Made by a program: the position numbers and the translations under genes. A stretch of DNA of 64,000 nt, from assembly GCF_041296385.1 (NCBI RefSeq), contig NW_027184085.1:14069301-14133300 (forward strand), in the 5' to 3' direction. This document shows positions 1-14,330 of this stretch, piece after piece; position 1 is the first letter of the stretch, and the number at the start of each line of letters is the position of its first letter. Source of the DNA: Aphelocoma coerulescens (Eukaryota; Chordata; Aves; Passeriformes; Corvidae). Below the pieces are notes generated by a model. The model made no database searches and was not told where the DNA came from. It saw nothing but the letters and a program-made list of their open reading frames with translations.

Positions 1-3000
1 CAATGGTTTTCATCTGCATTTGTGTACCTTTTCTCAAATATGATGAAAAGAAATCTGAGTCATCTTTTTGCCCTTTGACCCCAAACTTCCCTTCAATTTA
101 CTGTTTATAACTATCTGAAATCTTTGTTCTCTTGCTCTGGAAAACATATTTTATGCAGTCAATAGAAAGACCCATTGTTCAAGAGTTAGTGATAGTGTTT
201 CCTGCAACTGCCAGATAAACATGCAATGTCCTACCCACAGAAGTTTTATTACTAGTGAGACAGAAGCACAACAGTCTCATCAAACAGATGGATCAAGTGC
301 AATCCACTTTAAATGAAAGCATGTAAACCAGGAAATCTGGGACTTTTACAAGGCTAAGCTGTAAATGAATTTAGTAGAAAGTCATATCAAAGCTTAAAGG
401 TATAAAACATAAACATGCCCATGAATTCCAGGATAGTCTTTGATCTCAGCTTTGACCTTATTAGTATGTTTGTCATTGAATGCCTTCAAGAAAAAACAAC
501 TTTCCCTTTATTCTCACAAACACTGTTACCACTGCTATTATCTCTTCAATGGCACAAGAATGCAACATATGGGGGGTTTTATCTGAGTGGAATGACAGTT
601 AACCAGGCCTCTGGACTTGGAAATCTTAAAAAGCTTTCCAAATGTCAGTTAGTATCATCATACTCATAAAGTTGGGGAAATCTGAGAAAAGTGATGCCAA
701 AAGCAGACTGAAGTTTCATTTTGATTCTCCAGCGTGGGTTGCATTTCCATGCACTTACTCTGCATTGACTCTTATTTGCCATCCATATTAAAATGATCGG
801 AGGAGAGACAAGTGATTGGAATCCACACACAGGGTGATTCACAGCTTCTTGCCACATGAAAAGAGACATAAGCACAGAGGAAGAAGAAATAAGGTTTTCC
901 ACTTCAAACATTTCAAAGCTGATAAAAAGGCAAGCACTCAGGTTTTAATGACTTTTCTGGAAGCTTAGTTCAGCACACGGCTGAAAGCAAAAATCTGGAT
1001 TATGACCAGTAACTCTGTGCAGAGTTCTTCACCTAAAAACATCAGAAATTCATTTTTGCTCCCCTGTAATAGGTATTTTTAATGAAATTCACAGATTACA
1101 GCAGTTCTGGACAACTAGAAGAGCAACTTCACACAAATTGTTGCTAGAGGAGGGAATGACGGGTTAAATCTAATTCTTCAGAATGGACATTGTTGTTTTA
1201 ATGGGTAAACGATGTTCAATCAAAGAGATTTTTTTCTCTATTCCTTGGATTACACACACAGCGTTTCTGGTAGGTGGCTTGAAACAGTAGCACCAATGTT
1301 AGAGGTACTTCCAGACATTCACCAGTAAATATTGAATGATGTTCAAAAGCTTCCTTTTTAGACAAGATCACATGCAAAGAGTTTTAAAAGAGGCACCCAT
1401 CTTAAAATATTGAGTCGGAGCTACCACGTTGCATATGCTTCTTGTGACATCCTTGTCATAAATAAAATCAAAGTGACTAGCACTTTTGTGACCCCACTAC
1501 ACTTATCTCCACTATATGTCAGGATATCTAAAATGGAAACTATTCTGAGAGTTCTCTTACATCAAAGTCTAGAAAGGAATTACAGAATACTGTAAAAGAA
1601 CGTCTGGACAGCTGAGAGTTGGCAGAGTTCACCAACTTTCAAGTGTGATGAATATGAATTAAAGCTCTGACATTTTGCAGCTCAGAATCAGTGTCAGAGA
1701 CTTTCACAGATCATCTTCTATCAGCTTCCTTCAGGGTCAACTTGTGATGAAAAAAGTTCCAAAAACTTTGTTTATTGTTATACCCTCAACAACTTTAAGA
1801 GCCATTTGTTAAACTTCAGAGGAATCTGCAGGAGACAGCAGCAGTGTATGTCAGCTTTCACAGCAGTTGGCAGCAGCCAGTATATTCATCTGCTGCAGAA
1901 GTGGTTTTCTTGAAATTCTATAAGCTGCTACAAACAAGTTTGATGACAATATGAAGTCAATGTCAGGTCAGTCATAATCGACAGCAAACCCTGCCTATTA
2001 CTAAGTCAAGGTAAATAGCAATAAACTATGTCTGCATTTGGTTTAATTTGAGGTTCAACTAGTTAATCTTCTTTAACCTCACCCCACAGTCCTAAAACAG
2101 ACTAACACCAAAAGCCTTTCAAAAAAAATTTTTTAGGATTGTGACATATATGCCACATAAGTAATTACATAAGTAATTACACCTTGCTAGTATTCACATG
2201 CATGTTGTTTGTTTCACAGCAACTTCTTATAATTTTAAAATGAAAGAACCAAAATTTAAAAAATCTTAGTTTCCTTTGTTATGCCTTTCATCTCTCTTAT
2301 CATCAAATTTCACAGTTTACAAAAATTACTGCAGGGAGACATTTGAAATGCTATAATACAAGAAAAGACTGGGATTGTATGCAATTCCTTCTCTACCTCC
2401 CTCAGATTTCAAGTTTTCCAAGCCCTCTGCTTTCTAGACTTGACTTAATAACCCTAAATATTTCAGGGCTGTCAACACTTCACCGGTGATTTATCTTGTC
2501 CATCTTGAAGATCATGAAATTCCTTAAGGGTTACAGAAGTGTCACGCCAGAGTCTTTCTGCTGCTACCCTGTTCTGGCAAAACAGCCTTTGCAATCTGAC
2601 AGCAAGCAGTTTTACCATTTTGGGGAGTACATATTGCCAACACTGAAGCCATCGAAAAGGCAAATCAAACTGAAAACCCCAAGGAATCAAGTAATTATTG
2701 ATATCCAAAAGCTTTTGTAAAAGTTTAAAAGTTTATTGAAGAAAAGGCCGTATGTGAAAGCAATGTATTTACTGAAGATAGATCTGCTTTATCAGCACAT
2801 TCTGACAGGGATTGCTGCTTTTGTTTAAAAAGTAGAGCAATAAAATACCAGTGAAAATGTCAAGCAATGAAGTACCGTTGTTATTGACAGTGTCCTTTTT
2901 GCATATCTCTGAAAAGTTAAGTAGTTATTTCTTCAAAGATAGGAATGAAAAAATACTATAAAAAGATCTCTGCAGCAAGATAACCCTATATTTTTCCCTC

Positions 3001-3143
3001 ATCACTTTGTACCTCTCTACTCCTGCTTTCAGTGTTTTAAATTATGAAAAAGCCTGGAGTCATAAGATGAAATTCCTTTGCATTCATTGGCAAACCAAAC
3101 TGAGAATAAGGGACAGTTTCCATTTTGAAGATCTGTTGATCTA
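1..3143. other. Unique AT-rich sequence, no gene seen
   Basis: No recognisable gene or interspersed repeat was found on either strand. The short open frames here (up to about 90 codons) have no recognisable motif or convincing exon context. The only small structure noted is a 12-bp direct repeat around 2155-2181, containing the word AAGTAATTACAT. Confidence 0.5.
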
Positions 3144-3183
3144 AGCAACAACATAGACAAGGGAGCAACAACATGGACAAGGG
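3144..3183. repeat. 20-bp tandem duplication
   Basis: Two adjacent 20-bp units (3144-3163 and 3164-3183) differ at one base, an A/G change in the middle. This looks like a simple replication-slippage duplication and there is no sign of function. Confidence 0.85.
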
Positions 3184-6100
3184 AGAAAGGAGGGATTATT
3201 ATTGGCAAGTTAAGGGGAAAGTCTAGGTCCTAAAACATAATGAAAAGAACCCTTCTTGGATTTGTACATACATGTCTGTGTATAGCTACCCATCCACAAA
3301 AGCATGACCATAGCTGACTTGGTCAAAGTGTGTTTGGCAGAGCCAGTTGTGGCATCCTGATTTTTACAGTGGCAGTCAGCCTGAGTAATTTCATTGTCTT
3401 ACCGGGTTTTGATATCCTTATACATCAAACCATACATTTTATAGTTATATGACAGCAATATGATTAAGTTTCATCCAGGCCATGTGTTCAGAGGAGCTTG
3501 CCTCTTTCCCTCTGCCCCAGCCCCAGACAGGGTTGCAGCTCCACAACAATTAGGTTCCTTTATTTACAAAAGGCTGAAAACTCTGTGGGTGTATTGATCT
3601 CCTGAAAATTTGGGTCTAGTTGTGATTGTGAGATATACTGGAAATTTAGTTTTTCACACACAGGACAACTCCCTGACCTAATGAGGGACTTTAGGAGAGG
3701 TGTATATTCACAGAGGAACTAGGTGGGTAGGAAGAAGGTTGTGGGGTCTAAAGAGAAGTGATGAAGGAGCCAAGCCAAGGATATGATAGTTCACAGGCAT
3801 TTCATTTGTACTTTGAACTGGTTGTAGACATGACAGTAAGCTAATTCCAGGCTGAAAGCCAGGGGATGGGCAAGTAATGCATGTTGGGTCATGAAATATT
3901 CTAAAAACCAATTCAAATTATGTTTGAAATGTTAATTTTCCAAGGGAGGAATAAAAGAGGCTTTTATTTAATAATCTGGGATAATATTTTGCTTAATCTA
4001 AAGCAATTTGTATTTTTTCATTTTGTTGTATATGTACATAATAAGAAAAATAACAAAAGATCAGAATGACAGGTTTGCAGGTGATATTCCTGATCTCTTT
4101 CTGGTTTACTGCTTTTCAAGAGATACTCTGAACTTAAAAATTAACCTGTCAAAGGAGGAAAACTATCTGAACTGGTTGGTTTTGCAGTTGTGTTTATCTG
4201 GTAACACTAACTTCAGTTCTCCCCTAACCTGAATAGTAGCATCTCCTGTAGCCTCAAGCAATGAAGCCTGCCACCCTGGTTTTTGAAGGTCAAACTGAAG
4301 GATTTTGTGCATTGCTTTAATATGGGCCTTTGATATTTCAGGCATTTGGGGAATGATGCTCAGAGGTCTTCCAGCAAACCTTCCACACCTTGGGAAGGGT
4401 TAGTGATGCAAAATAATGCTAATGAGATTTATATGCATGCTTTAGGTATCAAAAAACACAGGTACTGTGTACAAAACTGTAAAGGATCAAAATGTTAGTG
4501 TGACAGAGACAGAATTTAAATAACTTCACCCTATTGCAGTTGCAGTAAAGCCCCCAAAACAACGACATAAATTCATCTGAAACAGCACCATAAGTTGGTG
4601 CATGTAGCATATGCAGCCATGCACAGGTTTCCCAACAACAAAGCCCTGGTGGAACTCTCCTGTGCCAAGGAAGGTAGGTAGGGACTGTGCAGGGATGTGG
4701 TGATTGCACAGTGGGGAGGCAGGTGGTCACAGTCTGGCACTATTCATAGCAACATGCAGTCTGCAGAAGCCCTTCCGAATGACTTTCCAGACTAGCCATG
4801 AAGCAGGAGGAACCACCATCAGTTTGCTACCTGTTGAAACTACCTTTCCTTGCCTGTGCCAAAGGGGGACTGGGTGCCATCCTTTGAACTCGTGGTTTCT
4901 CTCTCAGGCCCAGAAAACTAGAAGCCAGACCTTGCAGCTCATTCATTTTGATCAGTGCAATCTCATCTGGGATTAAACCTTACACTCCAAATAGGCAAGA
5001 TCAGACCTACTGATCTGCCCGAGTATCCCTTTAGGCAGTATTTGTGCACACACTTCCAAGAAAGCATCCAGCCAGGTCCTTCCCAGCACTGACTGGAAGC
5101 ATTTCTAGCTCACTAGGAAGCAAAATGAAGAACCAACGCATGGTAAGAAGCACTTTCTGTTCTTGGGCTGGATGCCTAACTTTCCCCTAAACTCTGTCTT
5201 CAGCAATGATCCAGAAAGAAAAGTGCCAAAATGTTGGGTTTACTGAGTCTTGTGATTGGAGCAAAAGCCATGTATTACCAACCTTCAAAATCAAATGAAT
5301 AAAACACCCTTCATGCTCAAGATCCTGAGTGGATGGGAATGTCTCAAAATCAGTTCTGATTGCAGGTACTATAGCTCCTAAGAGAAGCTGAAGGGCAGAA
5401 ATATTCCTGAATTTGGGTTTTAATTGGCAGCTGTCAGAGATCAGTGCCTATGGATCACCTTTCCAAAGTATCCAAGACAAGTGGCACTCTGCATAGCCTT
5501 CCTTACAAATACTATCTACTCTCAGTCTTGCACTGCTTACTCTGAGCATCATAAGGAAGTGGTCTCCAAACATCTTGTTACCAGTTTCTGCAGTCCTGAT
5601 CCCAAGATCACTTGTTGCCCTGATAGTTACCCAGCTTTACAATGGACTTACTGCAAACGGTTTGATGTGACCTGCCCCAGGCACAAAAATTGCTTGTAAA
5701 TTCTAAAACATGTTCCCAGGAATCTCTGGGACAATCTGTTGCTACCATCCCACAAGGGATTCTGCAGAAGCAATTATAGCCAGATTTTGGGGAGCACAGA
5801 TTCACTGGAAAATGAAAAATATTTTCCTATATAGGTGAGAGTAGAGCACAGAGGAGAACTCAGTGGAGTTGCAATACAGCATTCATTTCTGCAGTCCCAT
5901 GCAGAAAAGCCCTCACAGGCCCTGAAAGCTATTTTGCCATGTTGCCAAATAGCCCTTTTGCCAGTAAAGTTAAATAGTTTGAATTAAGCACAATGCGGGG
6001 TTTGCTGTCCTTCCCATTTGTTGGACTGGCTTCTTTTTCAGTTGTCTTAAAAGTCTGTAAACTGGGTTGTATTGTAGGGTTACACAGACAAAGAATCCTC

Positions 6101-7979
6101 TTCTCTTTAATGCAAGGCCTCTGCTACAATAACATTCTCGCCCTTGGAGAGTCTGCCAACAGATAAGTAAGGATGACACCATTGTGTGATTCATGGGTGA
6201 ACCTTCCACAATCACCTTATAAAGCAAGAGGATTAAGGACAGGAACCCCGTGACTCCATCCAGTTCAGGTATGCACTCCCAATATCCTCGTTTGCCATGT
6301 TGCTAGGTGGTCTACCTACATGCCACATGCATCCCCACCCTGCTGTCAGGAGCTTAAAAGAAATTATCAACAATTAAATGTTACTGATGGCCGGAGCCAG
6401 GCACAGTGTCAATATCTATTATGCCCTCCTGACATACTTCTGCAAATGTACATGCACGTCTGCAAGTGTGCATGCCATTACAGGGCATGGGCTAGTGTTA
6501 AAGATGGTGTCAAGATGGAAGAAAAATACTAGGAAAACTGAAACAAACAAAAAACCAAAAAGCTCTGAGTCACCAACTAAAACCTTCATGCAGAGTTCTC
6601 CCTTATTCTGAGCTCTTAAGTAAAAAGAGAGCAACTCATTTAAGCTCAATATGAGAGATGCATAATAAACAAATAGGCCAGTACAATGCACAATTTGATT
6701 TTAATGTTAAAAGGGGAAGAGAAGCATCATTAAGTACAAAATTACAACCTAAACACCCCCACCCAACCAACCAGAGCATGCCCTTATGCTTAACCCTTTC
6801 TTTTGGCTCTCTCTCAACAGCTTATGGGGTTTGAGGATACCATGCTCGGGCACCCGGCTGTTCCCACACACTGCAGGAACCTTGCCTACACAAATACCTC
6901 TCCATCCAGGATATCACTGTGGTAGTCAGATGGAGTAAGCTGCTTTGGCACCAAACATGTGGGTATCACAGTTTCATACTGGATCTAACCCAAAATTCCC
7001 AGATGCAGTAAAAGAGCTCAGCACATTTAAAGCCAGAAGAGTTGAGCTGATCAGCACTACCTATAGAACTGGTCCTAATAGTACAATACATCATTTAGAG
7101 GTTTTGGATGACAAACAAATTCTTTCCACTAAATTCAATTGATCTTGAATCTCTAATTCTGTGAAAAGAACATTTCCAGGTGTATTTATAGCAAGTCTCT
7201 TCCTCTCTATTATTTAACACTACCATTAAAATCCAAACAATTACTGTGATTTTTATATTTTATGCAGTGATAAGTATAGTCCACACTTGCCAAATTAATT
7301 CTCACTCTACTGTAATGTCTCTCTGGAGTCATGGCTGGCATGGGGGTCTAATTGTCACCTTCTCTACACTGCCAAAACCAAAAACCAATCAAGATATTCT
7401 CACTTTTCCAACGTGGGGAAGCAATTTAGCAACACAAAAAAAAAAAAAAGGATCTGGGGAGAAATAATCAGAAAAATAAAACACCCTGTAGATTGATGTC
7501 TGCCACAGTGAGAGGTCCAATTTTTCCTCTGTCAGTGCAAAATGATCACACTACATCTAGTCATGTGCTTGGCCTCATGTGTGTTTCTTTAAGAGAAAAA
7601 ACCATTTTGTCTGCTGAAACATTTGTCTTCCAGGTGGGGAAGTCCCCAGACTTGTGTTGATGACTCTCCTCTCTGACCACTGGCTTTCTGGGACACCAGG
7701 GACTCAGACTTCTCTGGGGTTTCCATTTTATTCCTCTTTGAGACTTACATCATAGGAATAGGTCACGAATGACCTTTAGAGACATGTGGTATGCCTAAGC
7801 AATATCTGTTACTCTAGATAAGGAGTGACTGCCATCCATTTCATCGGTTGTAATTATAATGCTCAAGAGTTTTGCCTTAGGGCTAGGTGTGCTGGGTTGA
7901 AAATACTTGACTGTCATACCTGAAGAAAACTGGCAGAGCACTCCATAAGCTCATTCACTGTTTTTCTCTTTCTTTGCAG
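3184..7979. other. Unique sequence, no gene seen
   Basis: Nothing recognisable beyond short A-runs (a long one at about 7436-7450). Open frames of 60-93 codons occur on both strands and overlap one another. None shows a protein family motif, and they look like chance. Confidence 0.45.
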
Positions 7980-8046
7980 GAAAATTAGCCAGTCTATAAG
8001 CTTCTGCTTGTGTAAACAGATATGTGTTGTATCAAAGAAAGTTCAA
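7980..8046 (+). other. Candidate internal exon (67 nt), speculative
   Basis: The segment is preceded by a strong vertebrate-type 3' splice site, a T/C-rich tract running into TTTGCAG that ends at 7979. It is followed at once by a good donor, GTGAGTAT, starting at 8047. The second reading frame is open across all 67 bases (22 codons, beginning KISQSISF and ending KKVQ); one other frame has an early TAG and the third a TAA. What is seen is only the splice-site pair and the open frame. No protein family is recognised, no neighbouring exon was identified, and strong decoy splice sites are common in 64 kb. It could equally be a non-coding RNA exon or a pseudo-exon. Confidence 0.22.
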
Positions 8047-8861
8047 GTGAGTATCTTTAAAGTCAAGTTCAAACTATACTCCACTTTATAGCACAGGGCT
8101 TCCCAGAGCTGATTTAGCTGTGTGGTGAGTGAATGGTGGAGAAGAGAGAAGGAAAAATATCAAAAGAATTCAGGATAAAGAGAAAGATGAGAAATCTGAA
8201 CTACTTGGGGTTAACAATGTCAGTAAAACATGTAGATTTAGATCACTGAGTCACAGTGATTTTCTTTCCTTCTGCTACTGTACACCCTCCATGTACCACT
8301 GAAGTTCTTCCCTTCTCTCTGCGATTACAGCTGATCTAGACAAGGAGACCAGAGCCATCCAGCTCCGCAGAGAGTGCATCACTCAGGGACAGGATTGTGC
8401 AGTGTAAAGGAGCAAATTGGTGCAGTCTGTGGATTTATGTCCACAACTGTACCACCCAGTCTCTCTCATCACACGTGCTTCATTGTACTTGGAGTAGGAA
8501 AGCGCAGGGCTTGGATGCTAGGATATGCTGACCAGCTTAAGCTCACACAGTTCAGGCTACAAGAGCTGTCAATATGATATTTGCTGTTTCTGTAAATGAA
8601 CTTTTCCATTTTCCTTGCTTTCTGCTAAGACAGGAAACAGTAACACAGATCTAAAAGCAGCACATTTCATATAAAACAGAAGTTCTTGTTAAAGCTCTCT
8701 ATTCTGCACTGCATTGTATCAAGCAGCCTGGAAACACTGGCCAGAATAATTGTCAGTGCTGTAACAAGAAGATGTGTAATAACAGGTAAATATGCATGTT
8801 AGAAATTACATCATAACAAAATTGACTTGGCTTTTACACAAAGTTCTGCATCCAAGATGAA
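8047..8861. other. Unique sequence, no gene seen
   Basis: No repeat or gene is recognised. It lies between the candidate exon and the long minus-strand open frame. Confidence 0.45.
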
Positions 8862-9389
8862 TCACTTTGGTGTGTAATCTAGTAACGTTCTCTTTTTTTG
8901 CGATTGTGTTATACAAATGCTTTTACAAGGCACATATAGTCCAGAAACACTGTGAGGACTGAATTTCCGGAACACCTTAGTATGTTGTTCTTCACTAAGA
9001 ACATGTGCCGGTGAAAAAAACACCCTGTATTCCAGTGAAGGCTTCTTTGCACTCAAATTAGCAATGAGATAATTAGCAAAAGTTAACATCAACATGATTT
9101 TAACAATAAAGACTATGTAGAACCCAGGAGGGGCAGAGCCCTTTGAACAGAATTGGAAAGCGAGTCTGCATTGTGCAAGGGTGTGCAAAGCGAGAACCTG
9201 AGCTAGCACATACCCAAACTGGTCTGTCTTCATGGCAGAGCAGAGTGCTAGGTTACCCGCTTGTGTCTTGGAAGCAGGAGAGCAGCAGCAGTGCGATACC
9301 GCACCCAAGTAATGAGCTTGGCATCCCTGTGCTGACACGGCCACCCTCCTCCAGATTCCAGAGCCCCGTCGGCCCAGGCATGCGTGCAA
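8862..9389 (-). other. Longest open frame (175 codons), probably not a gene
   Basis: This is the longest uninterrupted frame in the window. It starts at a minus-strand ATG at 9389 and ends at 8862. The predicted peptide has a Cys/Ala-rich N-terminal part and one hydrophobic stretch near residues 93-116 (containing YIVFIVKIMLML) that could span a membrane, but no signal peptide or domain I recognise. The start-proximal part overlaps a CpG-enriched patch (nine CpG between 9161 and 9383), which is unusual here. A 175-codon frame can arise by chance in 64 kb on two strands, so I do not call it a gene. It could be a non-coding exon or an old gene remnant. Confidence 0.15.
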
Positions 9390-12300
9390 TGTGCTGTGCT
9401 ACACTGCAGGGATAGGCTCAGAGTTACACGGATCTTTGGATCAAGTGCAAAATGAGCACTTCAAGAGAGTGAAGAAAAGCAACCCTCAAGTACAGGAAGA
9501 ACAAGATGAAGAAGATTAGAGATTACTTTGAACAAGGAAGGCCAGTGATAGAAACCTAATAAAAGTCTGGGGAGATAAGCTAGTAAAAGATGGGGACATT
9601 AATAAATTCTGCAACAGGCCAGTGCAAAACATATGCACAGTAATAGCCATGCAGCTAAGTAATATGTGGGCTTGTGCTGGTTCACTGCGTCCAGATGACC
9701 TTCATACACAGGGATATATTAAATTAAATCGATAGCCCAGCATATTTTGAGATATCACATTTGAGCTCAACCAGTATGAGAAACCTGGGCTTTATTCCCT
9801 TCTCTGTAGCTCATTCTGAGCTACATATTTGCAATGCTACCTCTAAATCAGTTTTCAAAATGTCTCATGAAAGATATAAATTTCTAAAAACATTTCAGAA
9901 GTTAACGGATCTTGGAACTCCTAATTCTTTCTGGTGTTATGCTAAACATAGTGTTTTCATGAAACGTAAGATCTCTTATATAAACCTTCTGTAAAATACT
10001 GTGGCAGAAGATAATCTTGCTGGTTGGTGTGGTTTTACAAGCTGGTTAAAACCATATTTAGATTATGGAGCATATATTATGTAAATGAATGACAATGCAG
10101 CCAATGAATGCTTTGTCAAAAAGGTCTTGGTAGTCACTGCTAACATGCAACGACTTCTGGGATAAAACAATCAGGAACACAAGTTGGTAAATCCATAGCA
10201 AAGGAAAAGGAAAAGTCCTCTCAGCATCGGTGCTGGAAATCAAATAGCAATTTGCTCTGTATAAAGCAGTTAACAACATTAGTTAAGGCAGAAATTTATA
10301 ACTTAATAGCTACAGTCTTTGAAGTATTTATCCTATTTTAAAATCAGCTCCTTCCATAGCATCACAAACAGTGTGAATACACCTCAAAGGTCCAATTTTT
10401 ATTTGTTTGTGTATAGAAATAAACATCCCTATGGATTTAACAATATCTGGAGATTAGAGAAGTTACAAGGTCATCCTCCTTCTGCCAGCCACTTAGAGGA
10501 ATCAGGAGCATCTAGGATCTCAGCACACCTGAGATTCCCTGTGACCAGCTCAGCAAATGAAGTGCCAGCAGAGAACTGATGAATCCACATGTCAAAGGTT
10601 ACGTTTTTCCTGGCTGAGGAAAGGCTGCTTTCATTAAACTGCCTGAACCACCCTTCCTACCAACGTCTTCTTCTAAATAAATATTTTTAAAAGGGAAGAA
10701 TAGAATTGAAAGGTCATTTTTCTGCTTGCATTGCCTCATATTTGTCAGTTCTTATGCTACTTCCTCTTCACATCTATTTATAACTTCCTTGTATGAGCTG
10801 TCACACCACAAATTTATATGACCCAGTTGACATGTATACAGTTGCTTCAAACTGTAGTAATAGTAACCATCTTGGATTTCTAGGTCATAAATTTAGATCC
10901 TATTTCTGCCTTTGCCCTACTTAGGAAAATTACCATACTGCTTCCAGAAGATTGCATAAAACACACCAATGACTTTAACCTGGCATTTGCATAACCTACA
11001 CTGTTTAAAGGAAGTTTCTGATTTCTGCCTTACTTCCCTAAATGCAGCTTCCCTGCCTTCTCACTTAAAATGCATGACCTAAGGAGCGTGTTGAGGGGAA
11101 GACAGAAGCGACCAAAGGTAGCTGCAACCAAAGCAGAGGATGTCTTGTTACATGCTCTGGCCAAAGTAAATGGTTACTAGATCAGGCAAATCCACACCTC
11201 TACAGTCAGGGAGAAATTTCAGCAGAACAAAGTCTTCTGTTGTCCAATTCCAGAGGTTCTTACAAGGTTTCCATCATCAGTCTCGATGCCACCTTCTCAA
11301 GTTTCCTCTCAGAGATGCTGTAGAAAAGTCCACTTGATGTGTATACATATTGTCAAAATGTGTGCTGATGGCTGTGCTCACAACAGTGTGTCACAGTGCT
11401 GAGCCTAGCAAAGCAAAAGGAGTGGCCATGTCCAAGCTACTCCCAGAACACCGAAAGGACACAATGGACAGTTGCGTTAAGGTGACAGGACATATGTCAT
11501 GATGTTATTACCTGTATCACCCAATTAAAACTAACTTTACTGCATTTTCCACAGGGAGGTAGGAGCTCCACACAGCTGAGATGGTTCTTACTGAACTCAT
11601 AATACTGTTTCCATCACTGAATCATTGAAAATCCACAGGACAGCCCCAAGACTCACATGTGCCTGAGAACATGTTCCAAATGTTTCCTCAGCTCTGGCAG
11701 GTTTGGTGTTGTGTCCACTTCCACTGCACAACCATCCTTTGGCTGGAGAACCTAATCAAGAAGCTTGACCAAGCACCCCAACACAGTGACAAGAAATTTG
11801 TGACTTTAAGAACTGTTCCTGTTCCTGTATGGCAAGATTCAGCACAGCTAAAAGCAGATGTTGGCCAGCAATGTTCAGGTGAGCTACCCCAAGATAAACA
11901 GAAACTCACAGCAAGCGCTCCAGGAAACAGGGTGTGGGCAGTGTCTACTTCTATTTTGGTGGTTCTCTCTGTGTCACAAGTTGCCACGTGGGGCTATGAT
12001 TCAGTTTATGTAGAAGGCCCTGTGTGTCCCTGGCATAACAGATAGCTTAGAAGGCAGACTGGACAGCACTAACACTGTCATTCAGATAATCACACATCAT
12101 CCTGTATTGCAGCGAGCTGCACTGGATATGTAGTGCTGCACAGGTGCATTGTCTTTCATCCAGAACACATTCTCTCCATCACTAACAGAGGTTGTGAGCT
12201 ATTTGGTTGCACTGATGAGAATCACTGTATTGCCAGGTGGTATTTATTAATCTTATTTGAATTTGTTGTCATTGCTTCTACAGAGGCACCTTCTGTCTCT

Positions 12301-14325
12301 AAATTGAGTTTAGGGAAACCATAAAGACCTTGAAATTACAATTTTATGAACAAGTACTTCAAAAACAAGCAATTTCATGACTTCATGAATTAGGAGAATT
12401 AAATTCTAAATATAGTAATACATCTAAAACAGCAGTCTGTATTTGACAGCATGACTGGTGACTGACTTGCTTCTATATGCCTATGAAGAACTCCTTTCAT
12501 TTGTGGAAGCAAATATCAGCATTACGCTTGAGGCATTCTGGAGTCTGATTAAAGCTTTTTGCCACAAAATACGTGCCCCTAACTCATTACGATTGTGTTA
12601 CACTACAGACACAAACACACCCATGCTCTTACCCAAGCACACAGAAGGAAACATGGCATCTCCTCAAAGTGGGCCCACACTTTAAGTGCTGTCCTCAACC
12701 TGGGACTTGCACAGCAGGGCTTGCAGCAGCCTCTCCTCCAAAGGAAGGAACAGATTAAGAGAGCTTCCAGAACACTGAACATGACATTTTCCTTCACCAA
12801 GAAAAGTCATGTTCAACTAAATGTTTCTCATAATGAGTCCACATGATCCTGGTTGTTACCAGCAGAGCAGATTTTCAATCACAGGAATTTCCAACCTCTG
12901 AAAATACAATACTTTTTATTTTATACCCAGCATTTATCCAGGTATTACATCACCCTTAGCAGACTTGAGCTTTGAGTGGCCATCCTATCACATTTTCTGA
13001 TTTTTGAAAACATTTGTGTTTCTGTTTGAGACCTGAAATGAACTCCAGTCATTCCACTGTGCATGCAATACACAGGGACTTCAAGTGTTTTCAAGCAAGT
13101 TTCCCAGGCTATTTTTTTTCTTTTATGTCTATGAATTGTCACAGACCTGCCCTTCACCATCATTTTCTCTTGTCCAAATTGCTTGTGTTATAGATTTTAG
13201 TCTTACTCTTAGCTTTTCCCTCACATTCAAAAACTGTCTTGCCTGTCTTTGTTGTTAACTGTATCTATTGTGACCTGCCTTGCCTATGCCTGTCACAAAC
13301 AAAACCAGCTTCAGGACAAAAATGATGATGTGGTTATTCCTCTGAATATTTGTTCATAAGTCGCATTATTATGGGGTACTTGAAAGCCCAATATGTTTCA
13401 ACATGTATTTTTATTTACTGTGCCCAGCAAAGTTGAATTTAGATATGCATTTTCTAAACACTGTTCCAGTTCACTCCATTCCTATTCCCAGCATTTGAGT
13501 TTTTGCAAAATCAGTGTAGCAGCAGAACTGCAAAAAACTTCAAAAAGAAAATATCTCAAGGAGGGTTTTATGGCAATTTAAGTTAAAAACATATATTTTC
13601 AAACTTCACAGAATCAGGACAAACTCTAAAAGGGTTTATTTTTCCAGAATATCCAGATAATTTTTAAATAGTATTTTCTCTATCAACTGGCCTGGCCTAC
13701 TTTTGCCTTCCATCTAATCCCGATCAATACAGAGCGAAGAGTCATCAGATTTTGCTCACAGAGAATCAAGGTACTCGAATCAAATTGAGGTCTGGAGGGA
13801 ATGACTCATAACTGTGCTGAATAAAGCACATCACCTATTTATGTAAATATAAATACGCAATATCAACATAAAAATATATATTAAGATACAATCCACAGAG
13901 TGTTTACAGTCAAAACAGACACAAGTTCCTTCAGGCACCAGCCTCACACTTCATGAACCCTTGCTTTCATATGGCATTGTGCTTTGGAAAGTGTTAAGGT
14001 AAATAACTTGAGATCAAATAACTCTCTCTGGTGAATCAAAACAAGCGACTGGGACAGCATGACCCTTGGTTTAATCAAGGAATTTTAGAATCTATAAATA
14101 TAATCACCAGGCCTGATTCTGATCTCAGATATATTAATGTTGAAACCACATATTATAAGTTCAGGACTAAAAGAATGATAACAACTATGGTCAATCTTGT
14201 TCTGTTTAAGAAAATGCATCAACAAGTATTTCAATAGGTTTGCATGAAGTACCTATATTTGATAAAGATAAAATTCCAAGCATAAGGACAGCATAAATCA
14301 AGTAGATTTTAATAATAAATCTGTA
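9390..14325. other. Unique sequence, no gene seen
   Basis: Nothing convincing was found. A 128-codon plus-strand frame at 11659-12045 overlaps a 99-codon minus-strand frame (11688-11987). The peptides lack recognisable motifs and composition typical of a domain, so both were left out. Small AT-rich stretches occur around 13840-13890. Confidence 0.45.
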
Positions 14326-14330
14326 CCTCA
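14326..14330. repeat. Left target-site duplication of the LTR at 14331
   Basis: The 5-mer cctca directly abuts the TG end. Its partner gctca lies at 14889-14893 and differs at the first base. Five base pairs is a length common for ERVL-type insertions. Confidence 0.55.

Noticed and set aside
11659..12045. 128-codon plus-strand frame overlapping a 99-codon minus-strand frame
   Set aside because: Both are open in the same place, which is a sign of low stop density rather than coding; no recognisable motif.
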